In this document: positions 23,079 to 33,124 of the stretch, one piece after another
Numbering within the stretch: the stretch's first letter is position 1
How the letters are laid out: every line of letters begins with the position of its first letter
NCBI GenBank assembly: GCA_024752435.1
Contig: CP103021.1
Location: 124,001-188,000, forward strand
Source of the DNA: Allantophomopsis cytisporea
Taxonomy: Eukaryota > Ascomycota > Leotiomycetes > Phacidiales > Phacidiaceae
Reading direction: 5' to 3'
DNA: 64,000 nt
Made by a program: the position numbers and the translations under genes
Notes under the pieces: generated by a model
Seen by the model: only the letters and a program-made list of their open reading frames with translations
Databases searched by the model: none
Told to the model about the DNA's origin: nothing

Positions 23079-25397
23079 TCAACGCTGTGACTTTTGAGAG
23101 TGGTTAGCTGATGCAGGTTCGGTGAGTGATTTGTATCCGTTGATCGGGGTCCAGGTTCTTTGCGTTTGTCTCTCAGTAGCTATCGTGGCAGATTCTACCG
23201 TCGAAGTGCCCTTGTTTCTTGATTGACGGGTCCTGGGTGTTTCAATACCATCGGACTGTGCGTCGATAAGCTTACTGTGGATTTTATCATCAGAAGAGTC
23301 TTTGTCGGGAACATCATCCCCAGTCATTGCAGAGCTTTGGGCTTGATCAATTTGCTCTATCTCTTCGTCTGCTCTCCTCACAGATTTGATCTCGTTGACC
23401 CCCTTATCGTCTGCTATGCCTCGTCGCTTGATCCGCTTGTTGTTGTCTTTACGTGCCGTCACGGAGTCTCTGTTATTCTCGGAATCAGACTCTTCTTCGC
23501 GTGCTCGCTTCTGACCTACTCGTAGGATTGATGGGATTGAACTAGGCTTGGAGCCCGCTGTCAATTTGATCAAAATCTGGTTGGGTGAATCTTGACGGTC
23601 GAAATGATCCTCAGACGATGATCCTCGAAATGATGAGCCATGATCCGAGCCTGCGTATTCGGACTTAATAGCCTTTTGCTCAGGACCAGCTCCTATGGAA
23701 GTTAGAGGCGGCTTTTCATGCGATACCGGACCAGGTTCGTTTTGTGACCTTGATAGCTCTGCAATCTTCTGTTTGAGTTGCTTGTGTTCATTCTTGTACA
23801 CTCGATGGATTATCGAAGTTAATTTTCGCTCCGAACCACCGGTTGCACGCTTGCCCAACTGGACTCGAAGCCAGAGCATCGGATCTACAGTGACTATTTC
23901 GAGCTGTTTTGCTTTTTCAAGTAAGCGCCAAATGGCTCGAAGTTGCGTCAACGTCTCCAATACCACAGATCCACATTTCCCGACGTATTTCTTGTTCAGA
24001 AGTTGGTTTGGATGAACGTAGAAAGTATTACCTCGAAAGAATCGCAGAAGGCTTTGAACTTTTGAGAGGGCGCGTAGAGCACTTTCGAGTTCTTGGACTT
24101 TGCTATGATTTTTGGGATAGGCCGATTTGCAAACAAGCGCTAAGGTATTGCACCTTTGTTGAAAGCGCGATTCAAATTCTGTCCAATTTGTCCAAGTGGG
24201 CTCCCAATACTCGCTATTCTCATCGATCTTTGTGACGGGTACGCCAACCATGAACGGTGGAGATATGAAGATGCCGTCCTTGCTTTTGAAGCTTTTGAAA
24301 ACATCATTTTGAAGAGTAACAGAGACAACGTCCTTCAGATTCTGACGTGCTTTCCAATATGCGATAGTCTTGGCATATTGGCCTCGACAAGACGAAATCG
24401 TCCGATCAAGGTCTGTTGCTATGGTTGCCCAGATGACCCCCTTACGACGAGCTTCCAAGATGTACATAGTCTCAACTGCACGCCATTCATCCTTTCCAGA
24501 AGCTTCACCTAAACCTCCTTTACGAGAGCTTCTAGCTCGCAAGTCCATCAAAACCATGGTCTCTATATCATCGTCTTGCTTTGTGCTGCGAAAACTCGAG
24601 CTCTGCAATTCCTCCTTCGTCACGCCCATGGTAAGTTTCCTGTTTTGAATCTCCAAGTCAGGACCTGCGGGTTCTGTTTGAAGTGTTTTGTTGTCTGATT
24701 TTTCTCGAGATATAACAGTACTTGAGCTAGGGGCTGGAGGACTTGTAGAGTTAAGTGCACGCTGTGTCTTCTCCATCCGATTTTGTGTCGAATCCAACGG
24801 GTCTTTGCAATATCCTGAGTCGGCATGCGAGGTGTCAGATACCGCTGGTGCACTCTTGGATTTGACATCCTCGTCCTCTTCATTTACTCCCGTGATAGAG
24901 TGCGCTGGCGTATCCTTATCGATATCTCCATCTCCCCCATCATCGTCCCTCTCCATGGCCTCTAAATCCATTTTCGGACTTTCTGGCATTTCAACAACCA
25001 CCTCTTCGCCTACTTCGGTATTCCCTATCCATTTCAATTTGCCTATCTCGCTTGTCTTCTTGCAACTTGAGGATTCTTCGGTCAGCGGTAGCATGTTCTC
25101 TATCTGCTGATCATTTTGGAGCTCTTGTCGAGGTATCTCATCTTGGAAAGCAATGGACAGTGGGTTTACCCGGATAGCGGTGTCCATTTCTCGGCGTAGA
25201 GCGGCCAATCGTGAATCACACTCGTCATGAAGCTTTTGCAGCTCGCGCATATGCTTCTTGATTCTATCATCTTTGGTATTGCCTTTGTTCTGCTCTGGGT
25301 TAGGTTCAAGAGCTGAGGGATCGCAGATTGAACGAGTAAGTTGTTCAGGTCCAGAGACTGGGGAATCCTGAGTCTGGAGAGAATGGTTTTGTTGCAT
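23079..25397 (-). CDS. SANT/Myb-like domain protein of unknown function
   Basis: Single exon, 772 residues from the ATG at 25397. The N-terminus (about 40-75) is a charged coiled-coil candidate (KKHMRELQKLHDECDSRLAALRREM), followed by acidic and Ser-rich low complexity. A SANT/Myb-like helix-turn-helix lies at about 302-350: the sequence from DEWRAVETMYILEARRKG through WATIATDLDRTISSC to QYAKTIAYWKAR has the spaced Trp/hydrophobic pattern of such folds. The next 200 residues (to about 550) are helical and look conserved in style, with many Lys/Arg. The C-terminal third is charged and disordered, with a basic cluster near NKRIKRRG that could be a nuclear signal. A nuclear DNA- or chromatin-binding role is inferred from the domain only. 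No named orthologue is recognised. Confidence 0.75.
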   Translation of the reverse strand: MQQNHSLQTQDSPVSGPEQLTRSICDPSALEPNPEQNKGNTKDDRIKKHMRELQKLHDECDSRLAALRREMDTAIRVNPLSIAFQDEIPRQELQNDQQIENMLPLTEESSSCKKTSEIGKLKWIGNTEVGEEVVVEMPESPKMDLEAMERDDDGGDGDIDKDTPAHSITGVNEEDEDVKSKSAPAVSDTSHADSGYCKDPLDSTQNRMEKTQRALNSTSPPAPSSSTVISREKSDNKTLQTEPAGPDLEIQNRKLTMGVTKEELQSSSFRSTKQDDDIETMVLMDLRARSSRKGGLGEASGKDEWRAVETMYILEARRKGVIWATIATDLDRTISSCRGQYAKTIAYWKARQNLKDVVSVTLQNDVFKSFKSKDGIFISPPFMVGVPVTKIDENSEYWEPTWTNWTEFESRFQQRCNTLALVCKSAYPKNHSKVQELESALRALSKVQSLLRFFRGNTFYVHPNQLLNKKYVGKCGSVVLETLTQLRAIWRLLEKAKQLEIVTVDPMLWLRVQLGKRATGGSERKLTSIIHRVYKNEHKQLKQKIAELSRSQNEPGPVSHEKPPLTSIGAGPEQKAIKSEYAGSDHGSSFRGSSSEDHFDRQDSPNQILIKLTAGSKPSSIPSILRVGQKRAREEESDSENNRDSVTARKDNNKRIKRRGIADDKGVNEIKSVRRADEEIEQIDQAQSSAMTGDDVPDKDSSDDKIHSKLIDAQSDGIETPRTRQSRNKGTSTVESATIATERQTQRTWTPINGYKSLTEPASANHSQKSQR

Positions 25398-26029
25398 TTC
25401 TGAAACTAAGCGGAGTTCGACTGAGTATGAATTGGTTTTGGGATTGAGTAGTCACTAAGTGAACTGGATTTTGTTCATAACATAAATCCTAGAACCTATA
25501 TATTCAGTGCATCATAAAGGGGTTTCTAAACGATCGACCCAGTTACTTCTATCACCCACTGGGCTATTCGAGCATGATTCGTTGTTACTAAAGAGGCACG
25601 GTTAGGAGAAAGTTCACGTATAATCAGCTCCTCGGTCCTGATGATTGAATTTCTCTTAAACTTAGTATGAATGCCTATCTCGAGTCAATGAGTTGCCATC
25701 ACCTTCGCAAAGTTCAGGATGTAACCATCTGTTTCGACGAATCTTGTAGCAGTAGTGAACAAAGACGATAACAATGAGTTAGATCCCTCAAGACTTGCCT
25801 GGACAATTGAACTTCCCCCAAATGGATTTCAGTAACTTGGAGAACCTCATAATGTTAATCCACTTATCCCAGTGAGTCTAAGAAGTGCAATGACAGAACA
25901 AGATATTGATGATCAAGATCAAGCAGTTAAACAAACACCAAGATAACGAAGATATGTTGAGAATACCCATAAATGCGCATTAATGTCTATTTTATTCTTT
26001 CTTTTTACTCGCATCTCTATTCCATCTAC
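25398..26029. other. Promoter of the SANT-like gene and 3' end of PHS1
   Basis: 632 bp with only short frames. The side next to 25397 should hold the promoter of the SANT-like gene; the side next to 26029 the 3' UTR of the dehydratase. I see no distinctive motif. Confidence 0.45.
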
Positions 26030-26972
26030 CTACTCAGCTCGTTTCTTAGCTGCGGCTCTCATGACCTTGTTTCTCTGAGTCATCATGTGGGTGAAAAGGA
26101 TGTACGAGCCTACTCTAGTCAGTTCCTGCATGCAGTGAATTGAGAACATCGAACATCAAGACAAAGAAACCAAGCACAGGAAGAAAGGGATGAAGGGGCA
26201 AACTAACCAGGAACATAGATCCCCAAAATCAACTTCAAAATCCACCCAAACTCAACGCCCTTCTTATTCGCAGGCTCGATGGCCTTGTAAATCAACCAGC
26301 ACTCAGAGCTAATTCCCAGAGGATACAGAATATAGAAAGTGTTATATCTCAACCAAGTCAAGAAACCCGGAAGGAGACCACTAAGACTGAGAGTGAAGAA
26401 GCCATAGCGAATAACCTCAGTAACGGACCAGGCAATCAGCATGCTCGAGTAGCCAGCCGACTTCGCAAGGTAAGGGAAGCTGTTGACGACACCCCAGACC
26501 AAGAGTAGGCGTGAAGAAACTTGCATAGCGGTGGTGGAGACAGGAGCACGAACGATGCCTATAATAAATCATCAGCACTCACTCGCAGGCAGTGTTATTG
26601 ACGTCCAAAGTTGAATCAGCTCCCTTCCCCTTCCTTCAACGATCCTCCCTTCATAAAATAAGTAAAACACTACTCACCAGTCAAAGCATGCACAACCTCC
26701 AGCAGCGCCAGCGTCTGCGTCCACTTCGTAAACTGGCCGACGCCATTGTATACCCGTCCAAAGCCTACCAAGGGGACGAGGACTAGCACACGGCCAAGTA
26801 CAACTAACCAAAGCAGGCACGAGACGAAGTTGTAGATGATCAGGTACTGGGTTTTCGGGCTCGACGATTGCAGTGGCTTGACTGTGCGGACCCCAGTTGA
26901 TGAACCGGACTGGGCACCATTGTCGTCGGTTATCGAAGACACGCGGCGGCGGTGGGTTTGAGGAGAGGACAT
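26030..26972 (-). CDS. PHS1: Very-long-chain 3-hydroxyacyl-CoA dehydratase (PTPLA/HACD family)
   Basis: Three exons on the minus strand: 26972-26678, 26558-26208, 26109-26030, giving 241 residues; every junction keeps frame. The enzyme removes water from 3-hydroxyacyl-CoA in the third step of very-long-chain fatty acid elongation in the ER membrane, serving sphingolipid synthesis. Family marks are the WSVTEVIRYGFF helix, several membrane helices, and YPLGISSE, whose Tyr and Glu match the catalytic pair known in yeast Phs1 (Tyr149, Glu156). The tail GSYILFTHMMTQRNKVMRAAAKKR carries a basic ER-retention-like end. The start at 26972 gives the family's usual short N-terminus; an in-frame extension to 27074 exists but would add a segment unlike the family. 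Confidence 0.95.
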
Positions 26973-27349
26973 TTTGGAGTACCGGAATTTTGTGCAACTT
27001 GTTAGGATGTGTTGCAATTGCAATTGTTTGAGAGATTGGGAAGGATGCGCGATGATAGAAAGTCGGCGTGGCATGGAGGATTGTCGGGTCGGAAATATGT
27101 GATGCCGGCGGAAATGGGTGGAAGATTTAGGGTGAGAATCACTAATTTGACCTCCTATCTTCGAATTGCTCAGAGCAACAAGTCCATAAATTTAAATCGT
27201 TGTTATACTCCAAGTCCAGTAGATGCTTAAATACAAACTTGTTCCCCGCAATCCTCGCAATCCCTGCTCTAACTTCAACCCCAGAACGCCGGTGCCATCA
27301 TTATCATAATCTAAGCCATTACGCCTAATAGGCTCTCCCGATCCGTAAC
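26973..27349. other. Short intergenic interval upstream of PHS1
   Basis: 377 bp. It holds the presumed PHS1 promoter and the 3' UTR of the next minus-strand gene. No gene or clear motif is seen. Confidence 0.45.
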
Positions 27350-28990
27350 CTAAAAATTCACACTTTTCTTCTTACTCACCTTATTCCTACTATCGCTCCC
27401 TCCCAATCCAAAGATCCCATTCCTTTCCTCCCTCTCTCTCTGTCCACCACCAAAGAAACCACTCAAACTCGCTAGATTAGCCGCACCGGGAACCTGCATA
27501 TAAGGCGAACTTCCCGAGCTTTTATTAGGCTTTTGCGGCTTTGATTTCGATGGTTTCGATGAGGATGGTGTTGGCTGAGAGGGACCCGCAGCTGGAGGAG
27601 CTCCGGGCCCATGCCACCAGTTATTAACAGTTGGGCAATTAAATGGACCCGCGCTGCTACCTGGCTGTGCGTTCATCGGTGTGCTCTGTGGTCTTTGGAC
27701 AGGCACTGGTCTAGAATGTGGAGCCGTTTGATTCTGGCTCAGAGTTGGCCTCGCAGTACCGTTTGATCTTGGAGGTTGAGGGGGTGGGACGCTGTTGAAT
27801 CGAACATGACGGCCTGCACTATCGTCAATGGCCGTAACACCGAACTGCTTCCTGAGTCGCTCAGTTTCCCTCTCCACTTCCGCGTCCCTTCGTCTGCGTT
27901 CTTTTATCTCCTCCTCTTCTAGCATTTTCTTGATCCGCTGCTGCTCTAGCTCATCTGCTTTGTCTCGCTCGCGTTGCTCTTGTTCCACGATAGCCTTCAG
28001 GCGTGCTGTCTCAGCATCAATCTCCCACTGAGTGCGTGGATCAGCGGGTGGTGGTCGAGATGAACTCGAGCTTGGTTTTGAGATAGAAGACGCCTTGGGG
28101 CGGACTTGAGATGCAGGAGCTGGTCCAGGCGGTGGAGGTAGAGGAGCGGCTGCTGGTGGTGTGGTGCTGGTCCTCCCACCAATAATCGGGCCACTATTCT
28201 TTCGCTTTGTGGCGGCTGGCTTGGTAGTGGGTGAACTGATGTTAAACATTTCACGGCTGGCGTTGAAGAAGACGTCCTTGATAACACGAGCACTAAGGAT
28301 CAGGACGACTTCGAGTCCCTTGTTATCCTCAACCTCCACTCTGTGCATATTTGGCTCGTAGACGGTGACCTCCTTTCCACCTTTAAACATGCACACAGTG
28401 ATATCTGGCTCTTTGTTGGTCTTCCTTCCATCCGTCGACTTCCCAGCCAAGAAACACGTCATGTCCTTTGATAGCTTTCCATCCCTCTTCCACTTGAATG
28501 CGACCTTTGGCGTCGTTGCCTCAGCGGCGGGATCATTCAGACTTCGATCCAATGCTGATGCTGAGGGTAATCTGAAGGTATGCTGAGGCATCTCGAACTC
28601 CCAATAGGCAGAAGTATTCCATGTTCCCTCGACTTTCTTGACAACAACCTGTTGATCGGGGTTATAGAGTTGAATGGTAAAACTACCCGGCACGATAGGG
28701 ACAGGTGGTGCTGTAACACCACCAGAATTTTGGTTGCGTATCTCGGCCTGAGAAAGTGTTGGTTGTGTCCATTCTGGATGGACTATGACCTCAGCGTAAA
28801 GGACTTCGGGGTTGTATGAATCGTAGAGAGCTATAGCATAGCAATTCTTTGCGCCCGGCGTAGTAGGGTCTGGTTTTCGAAGCGTATATTCGGGTTGTAG
28901 CTCAGCTCCATGATGGCTCAGATAGACGGTGTTTGTGCGATCATCGTCGGAGGGTTTGATAAAGAAAGAGGGGAGATTCTCGTCAAGCAT
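27350..28990 (-). CDS. Protein of unknown function with globular N-domain and charged coiled coil
   Basis: Single exon, 546 residues, ATG at 28990. The first 255 residues look like a folded, beta-rich domain (alternating hydrophobics, many aromatic residues, few gaps of low complexity; starts MLDENLPSFFIKPSDD). A Pro/Ala/Ser linker follows, then a strongly charged helix at about 325-395 (repeated E/R/K with ETARL, EQEQRERDK, EEEEIKERRRRDAEVE) typical of a coiled coil. The last 150 residues are Pro/Ser/Asn-rich, ending in a Gly-Lys tail (SKKKSVNF). I do not recognise the family; clean single-exon coding with a folded front half argues for a real conserved fungal gene. Function unknown. Confidence 0.8.
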   Translation of the reverse strand: MLDENLPSFFIKPSDDDRTNTVYLSHHGAELQPEYTLRKPDPTTPGAKNCYAIALYDSYNPEVLYAEVIVHPEWTQPTLSQAEIRNQNSGGVTAPPVPIVPGSFTIQLYNPDQQVVVKKVEGTWNTSAYWEFEMPQHTFRLPSASALDRSLNDPAAEATTPKVAFKWKRDGKLSKDMTCFLAGKSTDGRKTNKEPDITVCMFKGGKEVTVYEPNMHRVEVEDNKGLEVVLILSARVIKDVFFNASREMFNISSPTTKPAATKRKNSGPIIGGRTSTTPPAAAPLPPPPGPAPASQVRPKASSISKPSSSSSRPPPADPRTQWEIDAETARLKAIVEQEQRERDKADELEQQRIKKMLEEEEIKERRRRDAEVERETERLRKQFGVTAIDDSAGRHVRFNSVPPPQPPRSNGTARPTLSQNQTAPHSRPVPVQRPQSTPMNAQPGSSAGPFNCPTVNNWWHGPGAPPAAGPSQPTPSSSKPSKSKPQKPNKSSGSSPYMQVPGAANLASLSGFFGGGQREREERNGIFGLGGSDSRNKVSKKKSVNF

Positions 28991-31439
28991 AGCGATAGAT
29001 AGCTCTTCGTGAAGCTCTTCGTGTAGATTAGCGTGTAGATTAGCGTGAGGTGGTGGTTTGATGCGAATTTCTTGTCAGCTTTGTCAATATTGATTCTTGT
29101 TCGACTTTAAAAGACTGTGGTTCTACTCTTCCTCGAGTAGATTCGGAGTGAGTGGGTGGGATCATGAGCGTGGTGGTGTAGATCTGGTGTAGGCAAGAGA
29201 CATTGACTAGGATTGCTTTAGCATTTGGAAGTCGTGCTCAGCCTCGGCCACCACAATATGGTTGTACCTATTGTGCATCTTTACTGGACGATACTCAGTA
29301 GCGATGTGCGACTCTGCGCCACTATCCGACGTAACAGGCACACCCCCAAGGCATGTTCTATTTCTGAAACACACGGCAGCATGACATATTAGCAGTAGTG
29401 AAAGTCGGGAGCTAACGTAGATAGATATCATGCATTTCCTTATTGGGTAAATAATATCCATCTCTTATGTCTGCTTCGGTATTAAACGGTGTGCATTATA
29501 CTTTAAAACAATTACTTCTCTTGTATATATGACGTCCTACATACCCATCAGCGATCCGTCCGCTGAGACAATATGCGGGTTTTTATACTGGTGCCTGATA
29601 ATGATCTACAGTGCTTCGTTACCTATCTGTGCGGGTTGGGAGAGAAGATTTACAGCCTTTTCGTATCCTGATGTTGTTGGATACTATCCACTCTCAATAT
29701 CAACAGAATGCTTCCTTTCTCCTTTTGGTTATAAATGGCACAGGTAGGCTTTATATCACAAACTCTAGTCATTTCGTCTATCATTTTGTAATTGCTGCCT
29801 TCAAATCGATATGACTGTCTCAAAATAGGATATCCATCTTCCTAAATCATGAGGGTGAAGGATACAAAGTCGAGCCATAAAATTGGCAGCATCCATGAGT
29901 TCAAATGGTAAACACCAAGTGGCATATTCTGTAATATTGCAATTCAAACTCGCATTAAGCAATACGAATATCATTTCTTGTAACGTAGGAATTGAGAGGT
30001 GAGAATCATACACTTTAGATATGGACAACCAAATATAATCGAATGGCATAGTATAAATCTCTACTAGATATTTTCAATGGGAGATCAGCAATCATAACAT
30101 TGGACGTGTGTTTTTCATATCATAAAAATGCCAAAAATCACAAAGTAACGGAGTCTTGGTGAGTAAATATGTGGATGCGTTTCCATATCACACATCTCTG
30201 TATACGAGGCATGACATTATCATAAATAATCGCATGCTGGTTGTTGAGAACGTCCTTATGAAGGAATGGATCTATGTAGTCATCTTTTGACCCCCTCACG
30301 TTTACAGTTTATGAGCTTCAGCCTGCTCCTTATCCCAAGCTCAGAAACGTCACAGCTGCCACCACGATCAACCTTACAATAGCCCCGACGTGTTACCAAC
30401 TTATATATTTTAGTCGCAATGGCTAATCCTGCATGTCACTTATTCCTTATTGTACAAACCTTATATATGAAATGCAACGCGTACACTTGCATTGCGCTTA
30501 CTAAGTGCATGAAGTTTACATGATGATGACGCAGTGGGTGATGGTAAGATAAACTATAACGATATAACAAGTGTTATCTTTCAAGAGCCCTGCAGTATAC
30601 AAGTACCGGTAGGTCATTTCTCGCTCTTGTATGAGAACTATAGAACATTGAATGGTGTTTATTTCATATTCAAGTAACGGTGTACTTATGTACTTGATAG
30701 CCGCGCGTCTATCCCCACCTCCTGAACTCCGAACTTAGCACCAAAGCCTTCACAGCCAGACAAAAGCTCAACACAGTAGTGTATAGACTTTGAAGCATTG
30801 TTCAATTGATAGCATGATGTACCCACCCTGATTCCAGGAAGGCTAGGGGAAGGAGAGTTCCAACACTTACAAGGACTCTGTGAAGGCCTTTGCGTAGTTT
30901 CTCCCACAGCTGGATATATTTACAAAGCTGCTGTACTACGATGTATAAATATACAGAGCCGTTATCAAATGGAGATGAATCCAGCTGTGATGGCGAGAAT
31001 AATGATGATAATGAACACAAATAGCGTTAAACTCGTGATGAGGAGTGGGCTTTGTTGTCCTGAAACTAGCTCTGTATATAGTATACCTAAGAAGACTTGC
31101 ATGGAAATAGACGATGTCAAATGTTTGTTCTACAAACTGGAAATGGAACTGAATTTTCTAAGAGATCGTCAGTTACCGGATACAATAGCAGGTGAACAAT
31201 ACTGTTTCTGAACGAGGTACCTAACGCAAATCTTGGAGTAGTGATCTTGGCAAAGAATCAAAAAAAGTTGGTCACAACCTGCGTACATCATAGAATAAAT
31301 AATAGGATACATTGACATTCATTACTAAGATATGGCACATAACCGCCGTCAAGCACTACGATATACACTCACTCAGCGCCAGGCCAAATGCCCCACTTAC
31401 CTACTATATACATCCCATTCCCCTCACCTCGCTTCATCA
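28991..31439. other. Intergenic interval, AT-rich
   Basis: About 2.4 kb. Frames are short, conflict between strands and have no domain. The right side should contain the 3' UTR of the membrane-protein gene, the left side the promoter of the 546-residue protein. I see no repeat or RNA gene. Confidence 0.5.
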
Positions 31440-33124
31440 CTACAACGCAATCTTCGTATCTAAGATACTCGATGGCACCCTTGTCCCTCTCTCAATCTCA
31501 ATCTCACTCCCAGGATGGATCCTAAGCGCAGGATCCTCCGAGTCCAATCTTCTATGCCCCATCCCTCCTTCCTTGCTCCCATTCCCAGGCGTGGCAATAT
31601 TCTTCGCTTTACTAAGTTGCCTTTCCACCCGTGTAGTCTGCTGACTTACCCAAGATTGAATGGTCCTGAATCTTGGCGCTTCGGAGGCTTGCGTGTAGAC
31701 AGTATCCCTATCCCTGTTCCCACTCATCTCTGTATCCGCTGGGATAGGGGGTGCGTCCCGTCCCCACGAGAAATGTGAAAACATAGGCCTGCTGGTGCGA
31801 TAAGCGAGACTTTTCCTCGCTGTATCCAGAGTAGTATTGGGCCCACTCTCAGGTACGTCGATCTTCGCGTCCCCAAAGCCACTGGATAGGGAGGAGAGTT
31901 CCGAGGCGCGGTACATGTTTAGTCTAAACTCTTCCTCCCCGAATAGCTGTAGCTGTTGCTGTTGCTGTTGCTGTTGCCGTTGCTGCACTGCTTGGGGTTG
32001 GGAGTTATAGAATTCCTCTGTGGCTCCACGCGGCGGCGAGTAGCTTCTTGGCGGCGGTGCAGGGCTCAGGCCTATGGGTGCTGGATTATCGAGGAGAGCA
32101 GAGCGTACTAGATCTTGGCGTTCACGGGAAGCAAGTGCGAGTTCGGTGGATGTGGGCGGAGGGGCGGGCGTAGGAGTGTAGAAGGCGGAGAATTTGCGTG
32201 AAGGGGATTGAGATTTTTCTATGGGGGTGATTTGGGGAGAGTATGGCGGAGGATATGAGGGAGGTTGGCGCGCAAAAAGGGATTTGATACCGCCATTTTT
32301 GCGTATGCGCAGGACGAGCCAGACGCTAAAGGCAGCGATAATTACGAAGCCTTGTCGGTGTCAGTTTTTGATAGTGTATATAGAGTAGAAATGCGGTTAC
32401 CAAGTGTCCCAGCAACTATTAAGAGATGTTCAGCTGTTGAGGAAAGGGAATCGTGACTTTCGTGAAACGAAGAATCGGATAAGGATGGGGAAGATGATGG
32501 AGCTGAGGTTTCGAGAAGGGCAGTTACGGAAGTCGTTACACTTGTCACGGTTGTGTTGGAACTCGAGCTGTGGTGATGGCCGTCATCTCCTTGCTTTCGT
32601 GGTTGATCTTCCGGTGTTACTGCAGATGTCGAATCTGTCACTGAAGCAGTCGAAGTGATTGTCGAGGAGCCGTGCGTTATAGATATTGAGGAGGTTGATG
32701 CTGTTGAGAGCGGGAAAGTTGCTGTGCTTGAAGGAAGAGTCTATGTATGTTAGCGAAGACTCCCGAGCCATATCTTGATGACGCTCACTGTAGATGCTGA
32801 TTGAACGACGCTCGTTGGAGTTGAACCAGTGGTAACGGTACCCGTCTCCGGAGTCGTGAATGAAGTGATAGCTGAAGTAGTTGGTGGAGTCGTCGTAGAA
32901 GCAACAGCTATGGTCGTTGAAGCTGGTGTGATATTGATAATAGGAAAGGTAGCTTTTTCGGGACTGTTATCATCTTGATGATGATGAGAATCATTATCGT
33001 TGTCGTCGTCATGGTCATCCCTTCTCCCAGGATCGACTTTCATTACTCTCAGACCACGCTTCTGTTGTGCCCTCTCTTCAATAGCACGACGTGCCACATC
33101 AACTGGTGCCATTTTCTCTTGCAT
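31440..33124 (-). CDS. Single-pass Ser/Thr-rich membrane protein
   Basis: Three exons on the minus strand: 33124-32789, 32740-32401, 32350-31440, giving 528 residues; the two introns (48 and 50 nt) have GCTAAC and AACTGAC branch sites. Exon 1 has a charged start, a His/Asp run (about 40-55) and a Thr/Ser-rich stretch. A membrane helix at about 214-240 is built across the second splice (HLLIVAGTLG then FVIIAAFSVWLVL) and followed by RIRKNGG, a stop-transfer signature. The tail is Pro/Ser-rich with a short polyglutamine run encoded at about 31951-31986. The layout resembles fungal wall-stress-sensor-like proteins, but no N-terminal signal peptide is visible, so either the helix is a signal anchor or a 5' exon is missing (an in-frame stop lies six codons upstream). 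Function unknown. Confidence 0.75.
31951..31986 (-). repeat. CAG/CAA repeat encoding polyglutamine
   Basis: On the coding (minus) strand this is a run of CAA/CAG codons giving mostly Gln in the cytosolic tail of the membrane protein. Such tracts vary in length between strains. Confidence 0.85.
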
